A stretch of 64,000 bases of DNA, from the NCBI GenBank assembly GCA_037444305.1, contig JBBIMP010000024.1:1-64000 (forward strand), given 5' to 3'. Numbering within the stretch: the first letter of the stretch is position 1; each line of letters starts with the position of its first letter. This DNA is from JBBIMP01 sp037444305. Its GTDB lineage: Bacteria > Acidobacteriota > UBA6911. Made by a program: the position numbers and the translations under genes. Below are positions 9,151-16,498 of this stretch, piece after piece. Below the pieces are notes generated by a model. The model had not been told where the DNA came from, made no database searches, and worked only from the letters and a program-made list of their open reading frames with translations.

Positions 9151-9228
9151 CCACGGATTTCACGGATTGCACGGACCCTCCGGCTGGTTCCCGTGTGAGT
9201 TCATCCGCGCAATCAGTGAAATCCGTGG
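9151..9228. repeat. Intergenic inverted repeat, 20-base arms
   Basis: Arms 9151-9170 and 9209-9228 pair at 19 of 20 positions around a 38-base loop. The arm motif CCACGGATTTCAC recurs in degenerate form at 40484-40544. It lies between two genes of the glycan block and no run of T follows, so it does not look like a standard terminator. Confidence 0.75.
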
Positions 9229-9264
9229 CCTAAGCCTCTCTGCTCTTTGCGTGAGGGCCTACCG

Positions 9265-10284
9265 TCAATCCCTCAGGGCCAGTTCCCTCGCCGAGATGCG
9301 AAAGCGCCGCATCAGTCCGCAAAACCGCGTAGTGCCGACCCGCCGGCTGCGAAACACAGCCCTGCGTTTTTTCAGTATAGAGGGAAGCCCTGCCAGTCCC
9401 GATGCATAAGCGCGCAGCAGAGCCAGCAGGAGCTTGCCGGCGCTCGCCTCCCTTCGGACCCCTCCGGCGAGCCCCCGTGCCGCAAGAATACTGGAAACGT
9501 GCCAGCAAAATCTCCAGAAAGTAAACAGCGGCGACAGCAGCAGCACCGGCAGCGGCAGCAGTTTCACCGCCACCCAGAAGCGGTTGCGTTCGACCAGGAA
9601 GGCCTTTTCGGCAGAGTACTTCCCGAGGGTGCGCGAGTGGTGATGGTAGACACGTGCTTCGGGGGCGTACAGGCATTTCCAACCCTGCCAGCGGGCCCGC
9701 AGCCCCAGGTCGGCGTCGTCGCCGTAGGCGAAGAACTGCTCGTCGAACAGCCCGACCCGCTCGAGCATACGGCTTTTGTAGAGGGCCGCGCAGCCGTCGG
9801 GGAAAAACGTTTCGTCCGGCAGGTCGTACTGTCCGCGGTCGGCTTCCCCGGCGCCCCTGCCCCGGTTCAGCCCGTCGGGATAGAGAAGGTGGCCGGCCTT
9901 GTCGATGGTGGAGCGGCGGTCGTAGAAGAGGATCTTGGACGCAATCATGCCGGTATCCGCATCGGCGGCGGCAGCCACCAGCGCGGCCAGCCATCCCTCA
10001 TCCGCCACGGCGTCGTTGTTGAGCAGAGCGATGAATTCGCCGCGCGCGGCGCGAATGCCGGCGTTGACGCCGCCGGCGAAGCCGCGGTTCTCGGGAAGCT
10101 CGATGAGCGTGAGGCCGGCGGCGTGGAGGCGCAGCCACTGAAGCGACCCGTCGGTGGAGGCGTTGTCCACGACGATGAGCTCCGTTTTGGGCCAGCTCTG
10201 GCGGTGCAGCGAATCGAGGCACTCCTGCAGATAAGCGGCGCCGTTGCGGTTGACGACAATGATGGATGCGAGACCTTCGATCAT
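9265..10284 (-). CDS. Family 2 glycosyltransferase (rhamnosyltransferase-like)
   Basis: 339 residues. The N-terminal GT2 domain shows IIVVNRNGAAYLQECLDSL, IVVDNASTDGS, the donor-metal motif LLNNDAV (DxD equivalent) and the acceptor-side FAYGDDADLGLRARW, a pattern typical of polysaccharide rhamnosyl- or glucosyltransferases that use nucleotide sugars in the cytoplasm. The C-terminal 90 residues include a hydrophobic segment (LPLPVLLLSPLFTFWRF) that may be membrane-associated. The ATG at 10284 lies just before the catalytic domain; no clear ribosome-binding site is seen, so the start is less certain. Confidence 0.82.
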   Translation of the reverse strand: MIEGLASIIVVNRNGAAYLQECLDSLHRQSWPKTELIVVDNASTDGSLQWLRLHAAGLTLIELPENRGFAGGVNAGIRAARGEFIALLNNDAVADEGWLAALVAAAADADTGMIASKILFYDRRSTIDKAGHLLYPDGLNRGRGAGEADRGQYDLPDETFFPDGCAALYKSRMLERVGLFDEQFFAYGDDADLGLRARWQGWKCLYAPEARVYHHHSRTLGKYSAEKAFLVERNRFWVAVKLLPLPVLLLSPLFTFWRFCWHVSSILAARGLAGGVRREASAGKLLLALLRAYASGLAGLPSILKKRRAVFRSRRVGTTRFCGLMRRFRISARELALRD

Positions 10285-10309
10285 GTGTTGTTTTTGGAAC
10301 CGCAGTATT

Positions 10310-10333
10310 GTTGCGCCCCGCCAGGGGCGCAAC
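10310..10333. repeat. Perfect 10-bp hairpin between glycosyltransferase and methyltransferase genes
   Basis: GTTGCGCCCC, a four-base loop and GGGGCGCAAC. There is no T-run on either side, so it is more likely an RNA-processing or REP-like element than a classical terminator. A related GTGCCCC hairpin lies at 27376-27392. Confidence 0.7.
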
Positions 10334-10372
10334 AGCCGGGCGGCCATTCGCGCGGGCGCACCGAGAGATGCT

Positions 10373-11404
10373 TCAGCCGCCCGCTTGCTCCGCCTCCACC
10401 CAAAGCGTGCCCCCGCGCCCCACGGCGCTTTCGAGGAGCGCAAACGGCAGCGCCAGCAGAAACAATCCCAGGTAGGCGCCCTCCATCAGCGCCCTCAGCG
10501 GCGCGCTCGTTATGCGTCTGCGCCCATGAAGCCCCACCGGATCCAGCAGCGGCGCGATGCTGGAAGCGATCGACGCCGGATTGTCCCGCAGGGAGAACCG
10601 GGCCCTGGAACAAACGCGGTACCCGCAACGCGCCAGCAGGCGGTGAAGCGCTCCCGGCGTAAAGTTGACCACGTGGCGCGGCACGTCCAGGCCGTACCAC
10701 GAGCGGCCGAAAACCCTGGCCTGGAGCGAGTCCGCGTTGGGCACCTGGATGATCACACGGCCTCCCGGATTCAGCAGGCCGCCTACCCACGCCAGCGCCC
10801 CAGCAGGATCACGCAGGTGTTCCAGCACGTGGAACATGGTGACGTAGTCAAATCTGCGGCCGTTCCACTGGCCGCTCCCGACTTCACCCGGCCGCACATC
10901 CAGGCCGTACTGCGCACGTGCTGCCCGAACCGCCCTGGCGGAGACGTCCATACCGTGCGCCTCGAAGCCCGCCCGCCCGGCAAGGTAGAGAAAGAGGCCG
11001 CTTCCACAGCCGACATCCAGCAGGCTGCGGCCGGCTGCGGGACGCCTTCTGGCGGAGCGGCGCAGGAACCGCACGTGCCCCTGGTTCGCAAATTCGCGCC
11101 AGGCCTGCTCGGCACGCTCGAGCAGTCTTCCCGCGGCCCTCGATGACGACGGGCCCGCGAATCGCCAGTATCCCTCGGGGTAAAATTCTGCCAGCGCTTC
11201 CTGCGCGGGCATGGGGTGCTGAAACAGGCAGCGACAGCGCCTGCAGCGGAACAGCGGATACCGCCCCGGCGCCAGCCGAAAGAGGCGGTCGCCGCCATTG
11301 GTTTCGACCGTGCACCCGTCGGCCAGGCACGCGGGGCACGCTGCAGGCCCGCCTGCATCCGGATGCCCGCCGTTTCCGCGTCCCGCTTCAGTGCCGGGGT
11401 TCAC
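10373..11404 (-). CDS. SAM-dependent methyltransferase with N-terminal zinc ribbon
   Basis: About 343 residues. The N terminus has two Cys pairs (CPAC and CRRC, about residues 18-62) as in the zinc-ribbon methyltransferases found in sugar and O-antigen clusters. Residues 105-230 contain the class I core: LLDVGCGSGLFLY, MFHVLEHLRDP and LLNPGGRVIIQVPN. A hydrophobic helix pair sits near the C terminus (GLFLLALPFALLESA), suggesting membrane association. The GTG at 11404 overlaps the stop of the upstream GT2 gene by four bases, which supports it over a longer frame. Substrate unknown. Confidence 0.82.
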   Translation of the reverse strand: MNPGTEAGRGNGGHPDAGGPAACPACLADGCTVETNGGDRLFRLAPGRYPLFRCRRCRCLFQHPMPAQEALAEFYPEGYWRFAGPSSSRAAGRLLERAEQAWREFANQGHVRFLRRSARRRPAAGRSLLDVGCGSGLFLYLAGRAGFEAHGMDVSARAVRAARAQYGLDVRPGEVGSGQWNGRRFDYVTMFHVLEHLRDPAGALAWVGGLLNPGGRVIIQVPNADSLQARVFGRSWYGLDVPRHVVNFTPGALHRLLARCGYRVCSRARFSLRDNPASIASSIAPLLDPVGLHGRRRITSAPLRALMEGAYLGLFLLALPFALLESAVGRGGTLWVEAEQAGG

Positions 11405-12132
11405 GGTCCGGTCTCCCTGCGGTCCACGGCTGCTGCCGGGCTGAAGTGGAACCGCTTCCGGAAAAGAAACATCAGGTTGCGGAAGCCGTCCCGCCACGGC
11501 TGCAGCTTGATTTCACCCATGCGGTTCGAGTAGTCGATGTAGATCTCCTTGAACCCGATCCCCTTGCGGCGGATGGCCTCGATCTTGATCTCCTCGCTGA
11601 ACGCCATGCCGTCGCTTACCAGGTTCATCTCGCGCAGGATATCCCGCTCGAAGACCCACATGCCCGACTGCGAGTCCCGCACCCAGCGGAAGTAGAGCAC
11701 GGACATGGCCAGGCTCAGGACCTTGTTGCCGAACCAGTGCTTGGCCGACATGGCCCTGCGGTTCTTCAGAGGGAAGCGCGAAGCGGACAGGAAGCGGACG
11801 TCGGCGCGGAGAAAAACCTCCAGCAGGTAGGAGACGGCGTCGATGGGATAGGAGTGGTCGCCGTCCAGGGTCACGATGATGTCGCCTTGGGCCTGCAGCA
11901 ATCCGGTCTTGTAGGCCCTGCCGTAGCCGCGGATCTTCTCGTGAATCACGCGGGCGCCGTGCCGCGCGGCCACTTCGGCGGTCCGGTCGGTCGAATCGTT
12001 GTCGACCACGATCACCTCGTCGACGAAGCGGGGCATGCGCGACAGGACTTCGGCAATTCCCTGCTCCTCGTTCAGGCAGGGGATGACGATGGTGATGCGC
12101 CGGTCCTTGTACACGAGGACGGATGATAGCAA
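11401..12132 (-). CDS. Family 2 glycosyltransferase, dolichyl/polyprenyl-phosphate mannosyltransferase-like
   Basis: 243 residues with ITIVIPCLNEEQGIAEVL, VIVVDNDSTDRT and the catalytic TLDGDHSYP (DxD), the pattern of DPM1-like enzymes that charge polyprenyl phosphate with a sugar. That fits the GT-C transferases encoded next to it, which need such lipid-linked donors; this link is an inference. RDSQSGMWVF is the usual conserved segment after the catalytic core. No C-terminal membrane helices are present. The start may be TTG at 12132 or GTG at 12114; no convincing ribosome-binding site decides. Confidence 0.83.
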   Translation of the reverse strand: MLSSVLVYKDRRITIVIPCLNEEQGIAEVLSRMPRFVDEVIVVDNDSTDRTAEVAARHGARVIHEKIRGYGRAYKTGLLQAQGDIIVTLDGDHSYPIDAVSYLLEVFLRADVRFLSASRFPLKNRRAMSAKHWFGNKVLSLAMSVLYFRWVRDSQSGMWVFERDILREMNLVSDGMAFSEEIKIEAIRRKGIGFKEIYIDYSNRMGEIKLQPWRDGFRNLMFLFRKRFHFSPAAAVDRRETGP

Positions 12133-12271
12133 AAATCAGGGTTAAAGGGGTGGTTCCAGGCTGGAATTTGTTCGGCGCGGAGTGGCTGGAATCAGCGGAT
12201 TTCAGATACAGTCCCTGCCGCCCCCGATTCGCGGGGCAACATTTCGCAGTTTTCCGGATCTGCCGCGGCCG

Positions 12272-13921
12272 TCATTTCCTGCTCCGGTAGACGTATATGC
12301 TTCCCACGCCCGGCTGCAGGCGGCTGTCGTTGGCGGCGATCCACTCGCCCTGGGATCCGGTTACCAGCATGATCTTCTCGAGCGAGTAGTCGCTTTTCAT
12401 CAACTCGTCGAAGCGTTTCGCGATATCTATATCGGCTACGCCATCCCAGAGAAATGAAGTGGGAATGTAAGCCATAGCGAGGATGTATTTGGGCGGAGTC
12501 CTCTGCACCTCGTTCCACACTGTCTCCTGGAACTCCTTATGCCGCGGGTACCCTCGGGACATCAACGGGTAGAACATCACAAAGGAGGAGGAACTCCATC
12601 GCCGGGCGCGAAAGAGTATCTGCGGTTCCGAGCCTATGACCAGAACGGCATCCGTCGGTTCCGTCGCTCCTGCAATGTAGGACGCCAACAACTTGGATTC
12701 GGGGAAGGGATTGTGGCCAAAATAATTTCGACTGATGATGTTGGGGTCACGTTCGAAGAAATAATGCCGATTCACCCAAATGGGCGCCGCCAAAATCAAA
12801 ATCCCGCACGCGGCTGCAGCCGCCAGTCGTCCATTCCGTGTGCGAAATCGTCCCATGAGAATGGAAAGTCCGTAGCCGCCCGCGATGGCCATGGCAGGCG
12901 CGAGCTGGGCGAAATAATGGCGGTAGCCGAATCCTGGAATCGTGCCCGCAAGGGACAGAAGCAGGAATCCCAAAATAAAACAGGCGCCCTTCTGTTTCCG
13001 TGCAAGGCCCCACACGGCAACGACAACACCCGCGGCAACAGGGATGAAATCGCCCCGTGCGATCTCGATCAGCCTGGGCCATACCATCACCAGGGAAGTC
13101 TTGAGTGAGAGCTGCCCTGTATAGGACAGATTGTGGAGGAAGCTCCAGTAAATAAACTCGGAAAAAATGCCCTGGACATAAAAATAAAGCATCAGCAGCG
13201 CGGAGAAGAGCCCGCCCCCCAGGAGCCAGAAGGAAAGCGCCCGGATGGCGGCTCGAGGAGTCGCTTTGGAATCTGAGTTGGGGTAGAGAGCAGTGAAGCC
13301 CACGAAGAGAAAGATGAACAGGACGCTGGTAAAGGCGCTTTGCTTGGTCCAGCAGGCGGCGGCGCCGGCGACGCCGCTCAGCGACAGCAGAACGGAATGA
13401 CCCCGCCCTCGAGCCAGGACAGCGAGGAGAAGGCTGAGGGTGATCGGCAGAAGCATCCACATTTCCGTGGAGGCCGTGAAGCCCTGGATTGCAGGGCTGG
13501 CGCTGAAAACGCCATAGCAGAAGGCGCACCACAGGCCGGCTGAAAGCGACTGGAAATAGATCTTTGCCAGATAGAAGAGACAGACGAGTGTGAGAAGGTT
13601 GTAGAGCAAAAGGAAGAGGTGAATTCCCCATTCCGTGGGAGGCACCAGGTGGAGAGCAAGCGCATTGATGTAAAAAGCCACCGGAGGCTTGTGATCGACG
13701 CCGTCACGATATGGCAGCCTGCCGTCATTGATCAGTTGACCCATGTAACCGAAGGCGCCCTCATCCCTGTCCAGCGGGACATGGATCCCGGGAAGCCGCA
13801 GGATCACATAGGTGGCCATAATGACAACCAGCGCAGCGACTATGTGCCGGCGGGGTGTCTCGGGCAGCGCAGAGCCTTTCGGATGCCGGGACTTTCCTTT
13901 CTTTTTGCTTTTGCCGCTCAA
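12272..13921 (-). CDS. GT-C/GT39-like integral membrane glycosyltransferase
   Basis: 549 residues, basic N terminus then about ten membrane helices. The first loop has PLDRDEGAFGYMGQLI followed by YRDGVDHKPP, the acidic and HKPP motifs of ArnT/PMT-2 type transferases acting on polyprenyl-phosphate sugars at the outer face of the membrane. The C-terminal 130 residues are soluble. The start seems to be TTG at 13921 with GGAG eight bases upstream. It begins 30 bases after the stop of the larger TMTC-like gene, so the two are probably co-transcribed. Confidence 0.82.
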   Translation of the reverse strand: MSGKSKKKGKSRHPKGSALPETPRRHIVAALVVIMATYVILRLPGIHVPLDRDEGAFGYMGQLINDGRLPYRDGVDHKPPVAFYINALALHLVPPTEWGIHLFLLLYNLLTLVCLFYLAKIYFQSLSAGLWCAFCYGVFSASPAIQGFTASTEMWMLLPITLSLLLAVLARGRGHSVLLSLSGVAGAAACWTKQSAFTSVLFIFLFVGFTALYPNSDSKATPRAAIRALSFWLLGGGLFSALLMLYFYVQGIFSEFIYWSFLHNLSYTGQLSLKTSLVMVWPRLIEIARGDFIPVAAGVVVAVWGLARKQKGACFILGFLLLSLAGTIPGFGYRHYFAQLAPAMAIAGGYGLSILMGRFRTRNGRLAAAAACGILILAAPIWVNRHYFFERDPNIISRNYFGHNPFPESKLLASYIAGATEPTDAVLVIGSEPQILFRARRWSSSSFVMFYPLMSRGYPRHKEFQETVWNEVQRTPPKYILAMAYIPTSFLWDGVADIDIAKRFDELMKSDYSLEKIMLVTGSQGEWIAANDSRLQPGVGSIYVYRSRK

Positions 13922-13951
13922 ATGCCGTCTCCGCCGGATTCCCTGCGGCTT

Positions 13952-16231
13952 TCAGTTCTTTTTCCGGGGCCGCGACAGGGTTGATTCGATCAAGCCAAAA
14001 TTGGTTCGAGCTTCACGGTAGTCCGGTCTGATCTCCAGGGCTTTGGCGATGGCCTCCAGCGCTTTTGGGGTATATCCCAGATTGAAAAGGGCGATGCCCA
14101 GGTTGTGGTAGGCTTCCGCATAATCCTTCTTCAGATCGACAGCTTTCGCATACATGGACACCGCTTCCTGGAGTTCCCCGGCATCGGCCAAGGCGATTCC
14201 GAGGTTGTAGTAGGCATCCGTGTATTTTGGATCGAGGCGGATCGTCTCACGGTACTGTTCCACCGCTTTGTCGCGCGCGCCCTGGCTGTAAAGGGCAACC
14301 GCATAATTGTACCGGGTTTCCGCATCGTCCGGCTCCAGTTGGATGGATTCCTTGTAGTGGGTGATCGCCGTATCCACCCGCCCAAGTTGAAAATAGGCGG
14401 TGCCCAGGTTTGTGTGAGCCTCGGCGTACTCCTTGTTGATCTCCAGGGCCTTCTCGAAGTTGGCGATCGCCGGCTGGATTTTGCCCTGTCTCAGGAACAG
14501 AGCGCCCAAACCCAGGTAGGCTTCCTGCTGTTCCGGATATTTCCGGAGCACGTCCTCGTAGGCGGCGATCGCTTCCCTCTCCCGGCCCAGCTTCGCCGCG
14601 GCGTTTCCCCAGTACACACGCAGGAGCAGGTCGTCCGGCAACAGGTGCAGAGACCGGTTGTAGAATTCCACGGCCTCGCCGTATTTTCCTTCCCGATAAA
14701 GAAGCAGGCCCATATTTTTGAGCAGAATGGGATGGTCACTGCGAATCTCGAGAGCCTTCGAATAATACTCGTAGGCGCGCTCGCTGTTGCCGAGTTCATA
14801 GTATGTGAAACCGAGGTTGACGGTCGCTTCGAAAAAGCGGGGCCGCAGCCGCAGGGCTTCAGTGTAATACGAAAGGGCCTGCTTGTGCCGGCCGCGGTTT
14901 CCCTCCACTATCCCGAGGATTTGGTGCGCCATGAAGTTCGTCCCGTCGACCTTCAGCGCATGCTGGAACAGCGAGTCGGAATCCTTCCAATTACGCACCT
15001 GAAACCAGGTTGTGATCGTCAAAGATCCGATCACGAGCGCGCCCATCCCCGCCTTCGATACACCGGGGATCTTTCGTCTTTCGAGCATGTCCGGGATCGC
15101 CCAGGCGAGAAGAGCAAAGATTCCTATGAGCGGTACGTAGGTATAGCGATCCGCCATCGCCTGCCCTCCAACCTGCACCAGGCCGATCACCGGAATCAAT
15201 GTTCCCACATACCAGAACCAGCCGAACGGCAGATAGGGGAAGCGGGAACCGTGCCGGACGGCCAGCACGGATGCGGCAACCAGAAGGATCGCCGCCGCGG
15301 CGGTCTCCCGAAAAGCATAGGGGACAGCAGGAAACGGGTAGTACACGCTCAGATCGGCCGGCCAGACCGTCTTGACGAGATAGGAAATATAGGAGTTCAG
15401 GGCATTTGCGATTCTGAAGGCCGGCGGCACATCGCTGACGTGAACCACCGCTCCACCCGCCCTTTGAACGTAGAAGGTCACCGCGCTCGAAGCTGCCGCC
15501 AGAAGAAAGAAGGGCAGCTTTTCACGCGCCAGCCTTGGAAGCTGCGGCACGAACGTCTTCAGCGCATGCCCGCGTTGAAGACGGGCTTTCCCGGCACCGG
15601 AAGCCGTCAGGACCTGCCCCCGGTTCAACGGCCAGTAATCCATGAGCAGCAGAACGAACGGCAGGGTGACCAGCATGGGTTTGGACATCAGGCCGAGCGC
15701 GAAAAATCCGACTGCCAGCAGATAGCGGGGCGTGGACGGCAGCTTCACATAGCGGGCATACGCCAGCATTGTCAGCAGCCAGAAGAATGTGCTCAGCACG
15801 TCCTTTCGCTCAGAAATCCATGCGACCGATTCCACATGAAGCGGATGCAGGGCGAAGAGCGCTGCGACAAAAGCGCTGCGCCAGATCTTCCCCGTAAGAA
15901 AGCGGAACAATTCGAATAGGAGGAGGGTGTTCAATACATGGAAAAGAACGTTGACCAGATGATGGGGGCCCGGCTCGCGGCCCAGGATCTGGCAATCCAG
16001 CATGTGCGAAAGCCACGTCAGCGGATGCCAGTTGGCGGCATGACCGGTGGTAAACGCCCACAGAATGTTCTCAGGAGTGAAACCTGTTAAGACCCTCCAG
16101 TTGTCGTAAACGTAATCGCCATCGTCGAAGCTGATGAAGTCGTGCCGGTATACTTGAGCGTAGGCGGCAATAGTAAGCGCCGCCAGGACCACACAGATCC
16201 ACAATTCGCGCCTTTTCATAATGCCCGTCAT
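13952..16231 (-). CDS. TMTC-like membrane protein with nine or more TPR repeats
   Basis: 759 residues. Residues 1-390 form the multi-helix TMTC-type domain, with FDDGDYVYDN in the first loop, HPLTWLSHMLD, and FALHPLHVESVAWISERKD. Nine recognisable 34-residue TPR units follow (about 425-735), most ending in LEIRPD or IRLDPK-like motifs. By family knowledge such proteins are GT-C glycosyltransferases that glycosylate secreted or surface proteins; the role here is inferred. Paralogue of 906-2774, with almost twice as many TPRs. It is the first gene of the leftward glycan block. A relic of a third copy lies immediately upstream. Confidence 0.82.
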   Translation of the reverse strand: MTGIMKRRELWICVVLAALTIAAYAQVYRHDFISFDDGDYVYDNWRVLTGFTPENILWAFTTGHAANWHPLTWLSHMLDCQILGREPGPHHLVNVLFHVLNTLLLFELFRFLTGKIWRSAFVAALFALHPLHVESVAWISERKDVLSTFFWLLTMLAYARYVKLPSTPRYLLAVGFFALGLMSKPMLVTLPFVLLLMDYWPLNRGQVLTASGAGKARLQRGHALKTFVPQLPRLAREKLPFFLLAAASSAVTFYVQRAGGAVVHVSDVPPAFRIANALNSYISYLVKTVWPADLSVYYPFPAVPYAFRETAAAAILLVAASVLAVRHGSRFPYLPFGWFWYVGTLIPVIGLVQVGGQAMADRYTYVPLIGIFALLAWAIPDMLERRKIPGVSKAGMGALVIGSLTITTWFQVRNWKDSDSLFQHALKVDGTNFMAHQILGIVEGNRGRHKQALSYYTEALRLRPRFFEATVNLGFTYYELGNSERAYEYYSKALEIRSDHPILLKNMGLLLYREGKYGEAVEFYNRSLHLLPDDLLLRVYWGNAAAKLGREREAIAAYEDVLRKYPEQQEAYLGLGALFLRQGKIQPAIANFEKALEINKEYAEAHTNLGTAYFQLGRVDTAITHYKESIQLEPDDAETRYNYAVALYSQGARDKAVEQYRETIRLDPKYTDAYYNLGIALADAGELQEAVSMYAKAVDLKKDYAEAYHNLGIALFNLGYTPKALEAIAKALEIRPDYREARTNFGLIESTLSRPRKKN

Positions 16232-16266
16232 ATCTCAGCCCCACAGCCACCTTTGCGATTTGAGTG

Positions 16267-16347
16267 CAGAATATAGCTCAGAACATCCTTGCGTTCGGCC
16301 ACCCACGCCACAGATTCAACGTGCAGCTGATGAAGCGCAAAGATGCC
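16267..16347 (-). pseudogene. Remnant of a third TMTC-like gene
   Basis: Reading leftward from 16347, 27 codons give GIFALHQLHVESVAWVAERK followed by DVLSYIL, matching the FALHPLHVESVAWISERKD block of both intact TMTC-like proteins. The frame has no usable start, its flanks do not match the family, and it ends at a TGA overlapping the start of the intact gene. This looks like the debris of a duplicated or deleted copy. Confidence 0.7.
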
Positions 16348-16417
16348 TTCGGCATGGCGAGGATCTTTGCAGAATAGAGGCCAGGTTGCAAGCTGATGCA
16401 ACGGAATGAACTCGCAA

Positions 16418-16446
16418 TTGCATGAACGGAGCTAAACGGTTACCAT
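16418..16446 (+). promoter_or_regulatory. Possible promoter of the secreted repeat-protein gene
   Basis: TTGCAT (16418-16423) and TACCAT (16441-16446) with 17-base spacing, upstream of the gene starting at 16499. Each box matches four of six consensus bases, so support is modest. Confidence 0.35.
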
Positions 16447-16498
16447 CTTGATGCTGTGCCGGGTGAAGTCGGCGCCGGCCGGAAAGGAAACCTTAGTC

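Noticed and set aside
13952..16231. Repetitive DNA suggesting a CRISPR or satellite
   Set aside because: The periodicity is about 102 bases and comes from encoded 34-residue TPR units. No CRISPR array or cas gene was seen anywhere in the window.
906..16231. A complete O-antigen or capsule synthesis locus
   Set aside because: No Wzx flippase, Wzy polymerase, Wzz, ABC exporter or nucleotide-sugar synthesis gene is present in the block, so I describe it only as a glycan or glycosylation block.
16221..16409. Small plus-strand gene upstream of the secreted protein
   Set aside because: It is the antisense of the TMTC-like remnant and has no protein-like features of its own.
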